Assembly: GCA_002746535.1 (NCBI GenBank)
Contig: NVWA01000037.1
Span: forward strand, 1-52,764
Origin: Planctomycetota bacterium
GTDB lineage: Bacteria > Planctomycetota > GCA-2746535
DNA length: 52,764 nt
Direction: 5' to 3'
The notes under the pieces are model-generated. The model had not been told where the DNA came from. It was given only the letters and a program-made list of their open reading frames with translations, and ran no database searches. This document shows, one piece after another, positions 1 through 8,722 of the stretch; position 1 is the stretch's first letter; the number at the start of each line of letters is the position of its first letter. The translations under genes were made by a program, and so were the position numbers.

Positions 1-698
1 AAACAGAATTGAAAGAAGGCCAAGGAGATTACTATGAGTATAAAGGCTTAATTAAAGTTACAAAAGCTATTTATTCAAACATCATTCGATCAGAGATCAT
101 TACCGCAACAGTGGATAGGGATCCTGAAAAAATTGAAGAAGACCTACGTCGTTATATGCAGTATTCATTATTAGCGCAAGCCTTAGAAAATAAAGCATTT
201 GCCCACATTATGGTGCCGAGATACACTTTTGTTGATCCAATTTCTGGGCATAAAATAGATGAACCTGATACAAACTTCATGGGTTCAATAGAAGAAATTA
301 TTGCAGAAAACAAACCAGCTGAAGAATATAGACGCCATATCACACAAAAGTTTTTTGAATTAAGTGATCAAGGGAAACTCTCACTGGAAGAAGGCAAGCA
401 TATTATTTTTTCTAGAAGAGATAACTTCTTATTAAATTTTGAAAAAGAATACAACTTATTACTCTCACATAGAAAATCAAATAAAGATGTCAGTGGAGAA
501 AGTTTAAAAGACGCTTTCTTTCAAAAACTCAATGACCCTAAGAGTTATTTAAATCTAAATGTCAAAGTTCGTGAAATGGTTGAAAATATTCTACACAATT
601 TAAGCCGTCGCAGAGGCTATACTCGAGGCCTAGCTCTACGAACAGTTGTTCATGCACTCAGAGAAGAGACCATCAACTTCGCTGATATAATGAACTAA
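1..698 (+). CDS. C-terminal part of a PrkA-like serine protein kinase (5' partial)
   Basis: The reading frame is open to the left edge, so the gene starts outside the window. The TTG at position 9 is merely the first possible start codon in view and is probably internal. The visible 230 or so residues are charged, mostly helical and soluble. The block EDLRRYMQYSLLAQALENKA followed by HIMVPRYTFVDP, and the later LLSHRKS and RRRGYTRGLALRTV stretches, resemble the tail of long PrkA-type AAA+ serine kinases from Gram-negative bacteria. That match is from memory and the ATPase part is not visible, so the name is tentative. No membrane segment is seen. The gene ends at a perfect hairpin shared with the convergent formaldehyde dehydrogenase gene. 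Confidence 0.45.
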   Translation, partial: TELKEGQGDYYEYKGLIKVTKAIYSNIIRSEIITATVDRDPEKIEEDLRRYMQYSLLAQALENKAFAHIMVPRYTFVDPISGHKIDEPDTNFMGSIEEIIAENKPAEEYRRHITQKFFELSDQGKLSLEEGKHIIFSRRDNFLLNFEKEYNLLLSHRKSNKDVSGESLKDAFFQKLNDPKSYLNLNVKVREMVENILHNLSRRRGYTRGLALRTVVHALREETINFADIMN

Positions 699-740
699 TT
701 CAAATAAATTATTTTTTAGAATTTATAAAAGAAATCAAAT

Positions 741-771
741 AAAAGACTCACTCAAAATAAGTGAGTCTTTT
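741..771. terminator. Bidirectional Rho-independent terminator
   Basis: A perfect 12-bp inverted repeat (741-752 and 760-771) encloses a 7-base loop. It begins with four A and ends with four T, so it has a U-tract on either strand. It lies between the converging PrkA-like and formaldehyde dehydrogenase genes and overlaps neither. Confidence 0.85.
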
Positions 772-779
772 ATTAATTA

Positions 780-1970
780 TTATGCAGTAATTAAACCATG
801 TGGGTCAATGACAAATTTAGTTGCTGCTCCTTGGTCGAAGTCGCTATAACCTTTAGGCGCTTCTTCCAATGAAATAGTTTGTACATTAACGGCTTTTGCA
901 ATTTGAATTTTATCAAAAAGTATCGCTTGCATCAATTGACGGTGATACTTCATTACTGGGCATTGACCAGTCACAAAGTAATGAGATTTCGCCCATCCTA
1001 AACCAATACGAATTCCTAACATTCCAACCTTAGCATTCTCATCAATACCACCTGGATCACCAGTTACATATAAGCCTGGTATACCAATACCACCAGCGGT
1101 TCTCGTGATTTCCATTACTGAATTCAACACTGTAGCCGGAGATTCTTTATGATGATTACAACCATGACCTTTGGCTTCAAAACCAACACAGTCTACCGCT
1201 GCATCTACTTCAGGTATCCCTAAAATTTGTTCAATTTGTTCAGGCAAAGTAGCATCTTTTGTAAGATCTACAACTTCACAACCAAAACTTTTTGCTTGAT
1301 CTAATCTTTGTGAAATCATATCACCAACGATTACACAAGCAGCACCTAATAAGTGACAACTTGCCGCACAAGCAAGTCCTACAGGACCCGCACCGGCAAT
1401 ATAGACGGTTGACCCTGGACCAACACCAGCAGTAACAGCGCCATGATAACCCGTTGGGAAAATATCTGATAAAAGAGTCAAGTCTTTAATCTTTTCCATG
1501 GCTTGCTCTTTATCAGGAAATTTTAAAAGATTAAAATCTGCATAAGGAATCATTACATATTCAGCTTGACCGCCAACCCAGCCTCCCATATCAACATAAC
1601 CATAAGCAGCACCTGGACGAGCAGGATTCACATTTAAACAAACACCTGTGTTACCTTCTTTACAATTTCGACAACGACCGCATGCGATGTTAAATGGAAC
1701 AGAAACAATATCACCAATATTGATAAACTCAACATCACTTCCCTTTTCAATAACTTCACCAGTAATTTCATGTCCAAGAATCAAACCTTCTTCTGCAGTC
1801 GTACGACCGCGAACCATATGCTGATCGCTTCCACAAATATTTGTACTAACCGTTTTTAATATAACGCCATGATTACATTTTCTTGAACCCAATGCTAACT
1901 CTGGAAAGTCTATCGATTGAATAGATACTACACCCGGCTTGATATAAGCCACGCCCTTATTACTTGCCAT
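780..1970 (-). CDS. fdhA: Glutathione-independent formaldehyde dehydrogenase, zinc-type
   Basis: This 396-residue member of the zinc medium-chain dehydrogenases resembles the Pseudomonas putida formaldehyde dehydrogenase (a nicotinoprotein-type dismutase) and has its usual length. Catalytic zinc ligands are seen as Cys46 (NICGSDQH) and His67 (GHEITGE). The structural-zinc lobe is Cys97, Cys100, Cys103 and Cys111 (ACGRCRNCKEGNTGVC). A Rossmann glycine motif follows near residue 195 (AGAGPVGLACA). The family oxidises formaldehyde and other aldehydes with NAD without needing a glutathione adduct. A GAGGAG ribosome-binding site precedes the ATG. It stands alone, with 173 bp to the next gene. The substrate is inferred from the family. 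Confidence 0.9.
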   Translation of the reverse strand: MASNKGVAYIKPGVVSIQSIDFPELALGSRKCNHGVILKTVSTNICGSDQHMVRGRTTAEEGLILGHEITGEVIEKGSDVEFINIGDIVSVPFNIACGRCRNCKEGNTGVCLNVNPARPGAAYGYVDMGGWVGGQAEYVMIPYADFNLLKFPDKEQAMEKIKDLTLLSDIFPTGYHGAVTAGVGPGSTVYIAGAGPVGLACAASCHLLGAACVIVGDMISQRLDQAKSFGCEVVDLTKDATLPEQIEQILGIPEVDAAVDCVGFEAKGHGCNHHKESPATVLNSVMEITRTAGGIGIPGLYVTGDPGGIDENAKVGMLGIRIGLGWAKSHYFVTGQCPVMKYHRQLMQAILFDKIQIAKAVNVQTISLEEAPKGYSDFDQGAATKFVIDPHGLITA

Positions 1971-2143
1971 GCCAATCTCCTCTAAATATGGAATTAATAA
2001 TTATGTTAGGACTTTTGATTTGATGCGAAAATCGAGATAGTAATCTTCAGAGAAAAATTATCAATGATTATCCCAATTGGTTTTCTTCCTTTAATTTTAT
2101 TAAAAAAGTAAATACTTTTCACAATATTCAATTTTAAGTAAAG

Positions 2144-3460
2144 CTATAAACAAAAATTGAAATCTCTTACAATTGCACCGGGTGCACTAATCGCACCAAG
2201 AGATCTCTGCTCATATGTACTATTGTTTAATGTCGTAAAAGTTTCTTTTGTGAAATCTTCTAATCCTTCACCAAACATATGAAAAATACTCTCATCAAAA
2301 CGCAAGGCATTTAGAGGGGCTTGAATTTTACCATTTTCGATCCAAAAACAGGCATATCTAGTTAAGCCGGTAATACGTGCATTAAACAAATTTGAATAAT
2401 TGGTATACCATAAATTCGAAATATATATGCCCGTATCTAATGTTTCCAAAACTTTTTCATTCTCTAATTTGCCACCGTCTAAATTCAGGAAACAGCCATA
2501 TTCCATATTTGAATTATACTTACAGTTATACTCAAGACTTGAACGTGGTGAAACTAATGACCCCACCATTTCCCCTGACTTCACAAGATCAACTTGATTA
2601 TTTGCAACAAAACCTTTAATCTCAAATGGTTGGTAAAACCCTGAATCAACGATATTAGATAAGTTAACTTTATTTGATAGCTTAACTTTTTTATCCATCA
2701 GTTGACAAAAAGATGAGCACTTATCTTCAATATTAGATTTAGAAAAGGCACCATAATTTAAGTATTCCACCACGTCGGTTACAGCTGCAGGTGAAAAATA
2801 TATATCATATTTCCCGGCAACAATATCCTTTTTGTCTTCTTCTAACAAGGTAACTTTGTCTTTACTTTGTAAAATTAAATCTTGATATTTTTTTTCATCC
2901 CAACATTCTCCTGATAAAGAATGTTTATCTGCAAGTCCGTTTGAAGCATAAACAGAAAAATCAAAATTAAAATTGGTAGATTCAAACCAATTCTTTTGAC
3001 CAAACGAATTTACCTGACCTCTATAAATTTTTCCTCCAGCATATATACCGACCAAATCAATATTGCCAATATCTCCTACAATTTTTTTAACCGTTTCATC
3101 TCGATTTATTAAGTTACCCTCATAAACATTTTCTGTATTGTTAATTTCTTCTGGCCATATTGAAAAAGGGTTTACAGGGATAAAGCCAATCATAGAAACC
3201 ATTTCTCTCAACGCTTGCTTTATATTTTTAACATCCGTTTCAAGATGATTTGTTAAACGTCTAGATTTTGATAGCTCTTTTTGATCTTTACCAAGCAATA
3301 TTGATACACTCGCATCTTTGACTATTCCCGATTGCCTAACTTTTCCTTTTGAGAAACGAATAAATTGAGAATCTTCAGCAGTAAGAAAAAATGAACTTTT
3401 GAATGAATCATCAATATCTTTACTTACCAATTCGCATAATTGAAAAAAATAATCTTTCAT
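2144..3460 (-). CDS. TldE/PmbA-like protein, non-catalytic partner of TldD
   Basis: This 438-residue protein of the TldD/PmbA family lacks the HExxxH zinc motif, as expected of the TldE (PmbA) subunit. The C-terminal region (TGIYISNLWYTNYSNLFNAR, then GLTRYACFWIENGKI) is the typical TldE/TldD end. In studied bacteria TldD and TldE form a hetero-oligomeric zinc protease that degrades small unfolded peptides and takes part in microcin B17 maturation and CcdA turnover. The ATG overlaps the stop codon of the upstream tldD-like gene by four bases (ATGA), implying coupled translation and equal amounts of both subunits. Confidence 0.85.
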   Translation of the reverse strand: MKDYFFQLCELVSKDIDDSFKSSFFLTAEDSQFIRFSKGKVRQSGIVKDASVSILLGKDQKELSKSRRLTNHLETDVKNIKQALREMVSMIGFIPVNPFSIWPEEINNTENVYEGNLINRDETVKKIVGDIGNIDLVGIYAGGKIYRGQVNSFGQKNWFESTNFNFDFSVYASNGLADKHSLSGECWDEKKYQDLILQSKDKVTLLEEDKKDIVAGKYDIYFSPAAVTDVVEYLNYGAFSKSNIEDKCSSFCQLMDKKVKLSNKVNLSNIVDSGFYQPFEIKGFVANNQVDLVKSGEMVGSLVSPRSSLEYNCKYNSNMEYGCFLNLDGGKLENEKVLETLDTGIYISNLWYTNYSNLFNARITGLTRYACFWIENGKIQAPLNALRFDESIFHMFGEGLEDFTKETFTTLNNSTYEQRSLGAISAPGAIVRDFNFCL

Positions 3461-4881
3461 CCATTACCTCCAAAGACCTCAATGTCTTTAAAATGAGCGA
3501 CCGGAGATGCATGCCCTACACGAATAACTTGATTTGGCTCACCTTTTCCACAATTCAATAAACCATAAACTTCAAAAGTAGACTCATCACCCAAACCGGT
3601 TAGATTGTTCCAAAACTTATTTGTCACCCCTCGATAACCTGGATTTTTCACAACTTTTGTCAATTTGCCATTTTCAATTAACTGGCCGTATTCACATACA
3701 AATTGAAACGAGTTTCTGCGGTCATCAATAGACCAAGATCTATTTGTTTTCATAAGAATTCCATTTTCAATTCCACTAATTATTTCGTCCAAAGATTGAT
3801 CACCTATATCTAAATTTAAATTTGACATTCGATCAATTGGCTGTCGATTCCACGAACAACTACGAGAAGTAGCAACTCCTTTTAATTGAGATCTAGAAGC
3901 AGAATCAAATCCACCCAATCCATTTATTAATTTTCCTTCTTTAATAAGATACGTTTTTTGGGCAACTGCCCCATCGTCATCAAATTTGAATGATGATATT
4001 TGCTCTGGTATTGTTGGGTCAAATGAAACATTCATTAAAGAGGAACCGTACTGAAGTTCACCAAAATCATTTAATTTTACAAATGACGAGCCCGCATAAT
4101 TTCTTTCATCTCCTAAAATCCTATCTATTTCCAATGGATGACCAATCGATTCATGGATTTGCAACATCATCTGATCAGGCAATAAAACAATATCATAATT
4201 TCCTTTAGGACAATCTTCAGCAATTAAAAGCTCATTAGCTTCCACAATTAATTCTTTCGCCATATCATCAAAGGGGAACAAATCAAAAACTTCTAATCCA
4301 TTTTGCAAACCATTTGTAAATGATCTTTTTTGAGCTTCACGCCCTTCAGTAAAAACAGTAACATTAAAAGCAACATTAGAAATTATCAAAGTTTGATCAA
4401 TCAATCCACCATTGCTAGAAAATATTTCGGTATGCACATCAATGTATTTATAAGAGCATTCGGTATTAATGACATTGGCACCCTTTAAGGAATCAGAAAT
4501 ACAATTAAGTTTATCTAAACAATATTCAAAACTATTATCTTGCCATGTTTTTGCATTACGAGTAGTATATTCGCCACTAACAATAGGGTTCCCTAAAAGC
4601 GTATCTGAGTCGACTAAATTATGCTCTCCGACACTATCTGCCATGTTAAGAGCATTTAAAAAAGCTTCTTCCAGAACGTCATATTCACTAGATGGGACAG
4701 CGGCATAACCGCTACAACTTTTATTAATGACGCTAATCATAACACCCATAGTATCGTCATCACCACAATATTCTAAATTACCATTTTTCATGTATATCGA
4801 ATATGATTTTTGGCAAGTTCTGCGTATAGAAACTCGATCACATTTGTCAGACCATTTTTTTAGTAATTCATTAAAACTCAT
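3457..4881 (-). CDS. tldD: TldD-like metalloprotease subunit
   Basis: This 474-residue protein carries the TldD zinc motif HESIGH at residues 243-248 with the family continuation PLEIDRILGDERNYAG. Length and the C-terminal block (NPGYRGVTNKFWNNLTGLGD, then NCGKGEPNQVIRVGHASP) agree with TldD. It is the first of two coupled genes and its stop overlaps the tldE-like ATG. Together they should encode a cytosolic TldD/TldE protease for small peptides. No RiPP precursor or cyclase gene is nearby, so a general peptide-degrading role is more likely than modified-peptide maturation. The rhomboid-like gene lies 52 bp upstream on the same strand. Confidence 0.9.
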   Translation of the reverse strand: MSFNELLKKWSDKCDRVSIRRTCQKSYSIYMKNGNLEYCGDDDTMGVMISVINKSCSGYAAVPSSEYDVLEEAFLNALNMADSVGEHNLVDSDTLLGNPIVSGEYTTRNAKTWQDNSFEYCLDKLNCISDSLKGANVINTECSYKYIDVHTEIFSSNGGLIDQTLIISNVAFNVTVFTEGREAQKRSFTNGLQNGLEVFDLFPFDDMAKELIVEANELLIAEDCPKGNYDIVLLPDQMMLQIHESIGHPLEIDRILGDERNYAGSSFVKLNDFGELQYGSSLMNVSFDPTIPEQISSFKFDDDGAVAQKTYLIKEGKLINGLGGFDSASRSQLKGVATSRSCSWNRQPIDRMSNLNLDIGDQSLDEIISGIENGILMKTNRSWSIDDRRNSFQFVCEYGQLIENGKLTKVVKNPGYRGVTNKFWNNLTGLGDESTFEVYGLLNCGKGEPNQVIRVGHASPVAHFKDIEVFGGNG

Positions 4882-4933
4882 AAGAATCCTTATTTCAAAA
4901 AGAATTTATTAAAACAATATCGAATAAGACAAT

Positions 4934-5770
4934 TTAATTATTTGGAACATGTTCAATACAATAGCAGATTAAATCGCCCTCAACTTCTTTATACCTGAAT
5001 TCTAATTCAGGATCCGTCAATTCGGTCCGACTACAATTTATACATTGATGTCGACCTTTCCCTTCAACAACTTTTACCATATTTGAGAACTCACTTCTTT
5101 TCCTTTTTTGTTTTAATTTCAAGAGAAGATCGTTTCCAAAAAATACAAAAAATGGCAACATCGCTGATATAGCTTGCAATCTCAAAACCATTACAGCGTC
5201 CTTATTAACCAGCTCTCCTGGATAATTTGATAACATTCCTTCAGCAAAGAATATCACGTACCATAACAATAACCACGTGAGGAGACCTAACCATTTCACC
5301 TTAATAGGAAATAAAAGCAAAAGATGAAAAACAAAGTTTGGTGTCACATAGGCAAAGGCAATAAACAGTGAAGCTGAAAAAAAAACCTCACTATAAACAG
5401 GAATATTTGGAATTGCAAAACATGTTCCCACAATTACAACATATGAAAGAAAAACATAAAATGTGAATTTAAAACTACCCCAAGATTCTTCTAAATGTTT
5501 AGAAACTAAAAACGTAATATATAAGGCAAATAAAACAAGAATTGGATTTGCCATTGGTGGGATAAATGGATATAGGATTAAAGGAATAATCCCAATAACT
5601 TCTCCACTCATTACGTTACGACCTGCTAAAATCAAAAAATCAGGATTAATAATTTCAGTAATTAATGCAATATAGAAAAATGCTTGACCAGCAACTATAT
5701 ATACAGGTAAATTCTTAATCTGAAGAAATCGAAATCTCTTCTCTAATTTATCAATGAATTTTGGAGTCAT
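4934..5770 (-). CDS. Rhomboid-like membrane protein, catalytically degenerate, with C-terminal zinc knuckle
   Basis: This 278-residue protein has about six hydrophobic segments between residues 20 and 215. The motif HLEESWGSFKFTFYVFLSYV matches the LE-WGS loop of a rhomboid-like family, and FPIKVKWLG matches a second conserved block. In the TM4 region, where active rhomboids have GxSG, the sequence reads FFSASLFIAF, so the normal catalytic serine context is missing. The cytosolic tail has Cys-x2-Cys (CINCSRTEL) and later C-x4-H (CYCIEH), suggesting a small zinc site. It is probably a pseudo-rhomboid involved in membrane-protein quality control, but no function can be assigned. It may share an operon with the downstream tldD-like gene. 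Confidence 0.65.
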   Translation of the reverse strand: MTPKFIDKLEKRFRFLQIKNLPVYIVAGQAFFYIALITEIINPDFLILAGRNVMSGEVIGIIPLILYPFIPPMANPILVLFALYITFLVSKHLEESWGSFKFTFYVFLSYVVIVGTCFAIPNIPVYSEVFFSASLFIAFAYVTPNFVFHLLLLFPIKVKWLGLLTWLLLWYVIFFAEGMLSNYPGELVNKDAVMVLRLQAISAMLPFFVFFGNDLLLKLKQKRKRSEFSNMVKVVEGKGRHQCINCSRTELTDPELEFRYKEVEGDLICYCIEHVPNN

Positions 5771-6105
5771 ATTATTTCAAAAAATTCAAGTCATTTTAAG
5801 TGCCTATCTCCTATTGTCAAAATATCATTTTGAGATTCCTAGAAAAGAAAATCGATTAATTATGTTTTCAAATATAGGTAAAAAAGAATATGGATAAAGG
5901 AGTAAACCGGGCATGGCCAGTGAAATAATTGCAATAAACAAATTACACTTAAGAATACCAAAATTCTTATTCGACTTATAATTGCTATGAATAAACAATA
6001 GAAAAACTACAATATATCCCCATAATATTCACAAGCATTAAGTAAGGTTTTCAAAAAAAATCCGACAAAATTAAAACAGTAAGAATTTTTAATATAGGAA
6101 ATCAA
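5771..6105. other. Divergent intergenic region, no gene seen
   Basis: 335 bp of AT-rich sequence lie between the divergent rhomboid-like and thioredoxin-like genes and must hold both promoters. I see no convincing ORF, RNA gene or clear -35/-10 pair. An AGGAA ribosome-binding site sits just before the plus-strand gene. Confidence 0.5.
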
Positions 6106-7143
6106 ATGAAATATCTATTCACAATAGTCATAACTTTATTGCTATTTCAAATAATAAATTGCGAAGAAGAAGAAAAAGAAAAGTCGCATGGACCATGGTT
6201 AACAAACTTCAAAACTGCCTTATCAAATAGTAAAAAAGAAGACAAACCTGTTTTTATTTTATTCACAGGCAAAGATTGGTGCCCTCCTTGCAAGGCATTA
6301 GAAGAAACAATTTTAAGAAAAGATAAATTTCTAAATTACTCTAAGAAAAATATCATATTGCTAGAATTGGATTTCCCACAAGACAGCGCTGTGAACCCAG
6401 AAAATGAGGCCATCTCGAAGCAATACGGAATAAAAGGCTTTCCTACTATGTTGCTGGTAAACCACAAAGGAGAACCATTTCAAAAATTCAGCTATTCCAA
6501 CCAAACCGAAAAAGTTTTTATTGACGATTTATCAAACTCTATCAATAAAAACAATATGCAAAAGAAATTCAACAAAGAACCTGATGAGATAAAAAGATTA
6601 AACCTTGCAAACGATTTCATGAAAACAAAGTTAGAAGGAACAAATGTAATCTATTTTAGTAAAATATTTTTTGCTGGATTAAAAAATTCAAAAGAAATTA
6701 ACATTAAAGATAAGATCATACAATTAAGTGACATTTATATTTACGCTACCGAAAATGATTTAATTGATCAAATAAAAAAATATTTAAAGGAGGTTGATCC
6801 AAAAAATCAAAATGGATCTTACAAATTACTCCATCTAAAAGAGTTTCTTATTATCAATAAATCTCACAATGACGAAAAAGCATATGAATTCATTAATAAG
6901 CACCAAGAATCTTTTAGAGGTGAAAATGCTGGGTATATACATCAATTTGCGATGCACATTGCCCAACATGGCAAATTTCAAAAGGCGATGAACTTATTTG
7001 AATTTATAAAAGCAGACCCTATTCTAAAAGATAACCCAAACATTATTGCACGCTTACAAAAGGTAATCGATAGCCTAAAAGAGAAAATAAACGCCAAGAA
7101 AAAAGTTAAAGATCAAAAAGAAAAAACAAAAGAACTCAAATAG
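6106..7143 (+). CDS. Exported thioredoxin-like protein with CPPC active site
   Basis: The 345-residue protein opens with a hydrophobic signal sequence (about residues 3-18) ending at Cys20 in QIINC. This could be a lipobox, but Asn at -1 is unusual. An acidic spacer leads to a thioredoxin fold at about 30-150 with the redox motif WCPPCK and the cis-proline loop GIKGFPTML. The remaining 190 residues are helical, lysine-rich and possibly TPR-like. The family reduces or isomerises disulfides in the periplasm. The CPPC dipeptide is a variant also found in DUF255/thioredoxin_7 proteins. An AGGAA site precedes the ATG. The function of the C-terminal half is not recognised. Confidence 0.7.
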   Translation: MKYLFTIVITLLLFQIINCEEEEKEKSHGPWLTNFKTALSNSKKEDKPVFILFTGKDWCPPCKALEETILRKDKFLNYSKKNIILLELDFPQDSAVNPENEAISKQYGIKGFPTMLLVNHKGEPFQKFSYSNQTEKVFIDDLSNSINKNNMQKKFNKEPDEIKRLNLANDFMKTKLEGTNVIYFSKIFFAGLKNSKEINIKDKIIQLSDIYIYATENDLIDQIKKYLKEVDPKNQNGSYKLLHLKEFLIINKSHNDEKAYEFINKHQESFRGENAGYIHQFAMHIAQHGKFQKAMNLFEFIKADPILKDNPNIIARLQKVIDSLKEKINAKKKVKDQKEKTKELK

Positions 7144-7214
7144 ACTATTTGTATGGTAGCCCATTTAAATAAGTTAAAAGTTGTGAACGGGTCTAAACTC
7201 AAGCGTTTTACTAC

Positions 7215-7252
7215 AAAAAAATGCCATAAAAAATGATTCTAGCATATGGCAT
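7215..7252 (-). terminator. Rho-independent terminator of the rhodanese gene
   Basis: A perfect 8-bp inverted repeat (7221-7228 and 7245-7252, ATGCCATA/TATGGCAT) is followed on the minus strand by a run of T (A-tract 7215-7220 on the plus strand). It lies 14 bp past the rhodanese stop codon. Confidence 0.7.
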
Positions 7253-7265
7253 GACAAACCTAAGA

Positions 7266-7631
7266 TCATTCAGTTGAAAATCCTTTGTCCTTCCAGCTTC
7301 GCCAACCACCATCCATTGAAACAACATTTGAATACCCCATTTTTAGCAAACTATCGCAAACAAGTACTGATCTGAATCCGCCGCCGCAATAAAAGATAAG
7401 CTCAGTATTCTTATCTGGATATAAATTTTCTATGTCTCTCTCAACCACACCTTTACCTATATATTGAGCTTTTGCAATGTGGCCATCACTCCATTCACTT
7501 TCTTCACGACAATCAATTAAATTTAATGCTTCACCGTTTCCAAGCCTATTATTAATATCGTCGACGTCACACTCTTTAACTCTCGACTTTGCCTCATTAA
7601 CCATTTTCATAAATTCCGGCGAATGCTTCAT
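7266..7631 (-). CDS. Single-domain rhodanese (sulfurtransferase)
   Basis: The 121-residue protein is one rhodanese domain. It shows the DCREESEW loop (residues 40-47) and the active-site loop CGGGFR, with the catalytic cysteine at residue 82, followed by GYSNVVSMDGGWRSW. Such stand-alone cytosolic rhodaneses carry a persulfide on the loop cysteine and move sulfane sulfur to acceptors. The physiological acceptor cannot be read from sequence. The gene converges with the thioredoxin-like gene and has its own terminator, so it is probably monocistronic. A GGGAGAG ribosome-binding site precedes the ATG. Confidence 0.85.
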   Translation of the reverse strand: MKHSPEFMKMVNEAKSRVKECDVDDINNRLGNGEALNLIDCREESEWSDGHIAKAQYIGKGVVERDIENLYPDKNTELIFYCGGGFRSVLVCDSLLKMGYSNVVSMDGGWRSWKDKGFSTE

Positions 7632-7773
7632 AAAACTCTCCCATTATAATATTAATTAACAATTATTGATGACAATCCAATAGTACAAAATTAAAAATCA
7701 AATAGAATCAAATAAACACATTCTCGTCCAATTTTAATTTTTTAAAATTAAATAATTTGAAAGTAAAAAATCT

Positions 7774-8664
7774 ATGAAAGTCATAATTACAGGGGCATCA
7801 GGTTTATTAGGTAGGTCTGTTTTAAAAGAATTGAACAAAGAAATTAATTGGAAAGTGATTGGATTAGCTTTTTCTCGTACCAGTCATGAATTAATTAAGC
7901 TAGACTTAACCAATGCTACAGATACTGAAAAATTTTTACTTAACGAAAAACCAGATTTTTTAATTCATTGTGCCGCTGAACGAGATCCCGACATTTGCGA
8001 GAATAAAGAGGAGAAAGCAAATAATATAAATATTTCCGCCACAGAAACACTTGCTAAAACATGCTCTAAATTAAACACCACGTTTATCTATATTTCAACT
8101 GATTATGTCTTTGATGGCTTACAACCCCCCTATCAACCAAATGCTTCTCTAAATCCATTAAATAAATATGGCATTAGTAAAATGGAAGGCGAGAAGATTG
8201 CACGGTTATCAAATCTTAATTCAATTATTTTAAGAGTTCCTGTACTCTATGGGCCAACGGAAGATTTGACTGAGTCTGCAGTTACAACATTAGTCTCTTT
8301 GATAGAAAAAAAATCAAATTTAAAATTGGATAACTGGGCTATACGTTACCCTACCAATACGGTAAATATTTCAAAAGCTATCAAATCCCTTTTAAAAGCA
8401 ATAATTCTAAATAAGGACTTATCTATTAATGGATCTTTTCACTTTTCTGCTGAAGAAGCCTTCACAAAATATGAAATGGCAAAAATAATGGCAAAAATAC
8501 TTGGGTTCAACACGAGTAACATTACACCTGACAGCAATCAACCAAGTGGTGCCCCAAGACCACAAAATTGTCAGCTAGATTGCCAATCATTAAAAAAATT
8601 AATTGAGTTTCCACAACAAGATTTCAGGAGTGAAATCGAAAGAATTATTACTTCAATAAAATGA
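7774..8664 (+). CDS. MAT2B-like NAD(P)-binding reductase family protein (RmlD superfamily)
   Basis: The 296-residue extended SDR has a glycine motif at its start (TGASGLLG), an active-site YISTDYVFDG segment and Tyr-x3-Lys (YGISK). It belongs to the RmlD superfamily, whose classic member reduces dTDP-4-keto-rhamnose. The details fit the regulatory beta subunit of human methionine adenosyltransferase II (MAT2B) better: HCAAERDPDICEN, ILRVPVLYGPTEDLTESAVT and the C-terminal RPQNCQLDC. No rml genes are nearby, so rhamnose synthesis is not supported. Its bacterial role is unknown: it could be a reductase or a regulator of SAM synthesis. It stands alone, divergent from the rhodanese gene. Confidence 0.7.
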   Translation: MKVIITGASGLLGRSVLKELNKEINWKVIGLAFSRTSHELIKLDLTNATDTEKFLLNEKPDFLIHCAAERDPDICENKEEKANNINISATETLAKTCSKLNTTFIYISTDYVFDGLQPPYQPNASLNPLNKYGISKMEGEKIARLSNLNSIILRVPVLYGPTEDLTESAVTTLVSLIEKKSNLKLDNWAIRYPTNTVNISKAIKSLLKAIILNKDLSINGSFHFSAEEAFTKYEMAKIMAKILGFNTSNITPDSNQPSGAPRPQNCQLDCQSLKKLIEFPQQDFRSEIERIITSIK

Positions 8665-8686
8665 AGACAAAAACGGAAGTGGTTAA

Positions 8687-8722
8687 AAAGTTATTGGAAG
8701 ATGAGCTATTTCCAATAACTTT
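8687..8722. terminator. Hairpin terminator at the end of the lpx operon
   Basis: A perfect 13-bp inverted repeat (8687-8699 and 8710-8722, AAAGTTATTGGAA/TTCCAATAACTTT) contains the stop codon of the pseudo-receiver gene in its 10-base loop. On the minus strand it is followed by T5. It could also stop plus-strand transcripts from the MAT2B-like gene. Confidence 0.7.

Noticed and set aside
2392..2619. Small plus-strand ORFs inside the tldE-like gene
   Set aside because: They are antisense to a conserved gene and have no ribosome-binding site or protein-like conservation.
7730..7749. AATTTTAA/TTAAAATT hairpin before the MAT2B-like gene
   Set aside because: It consists only of A and T in an AT-rich gap, so it is expected by chance.
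7774..8664. Assignment as dTDP-4-dehydrorhamnose reductase (rmlD)
   Set aside because: No other rml genes are adjacent, and motif details favour the MAT2B-like branch.
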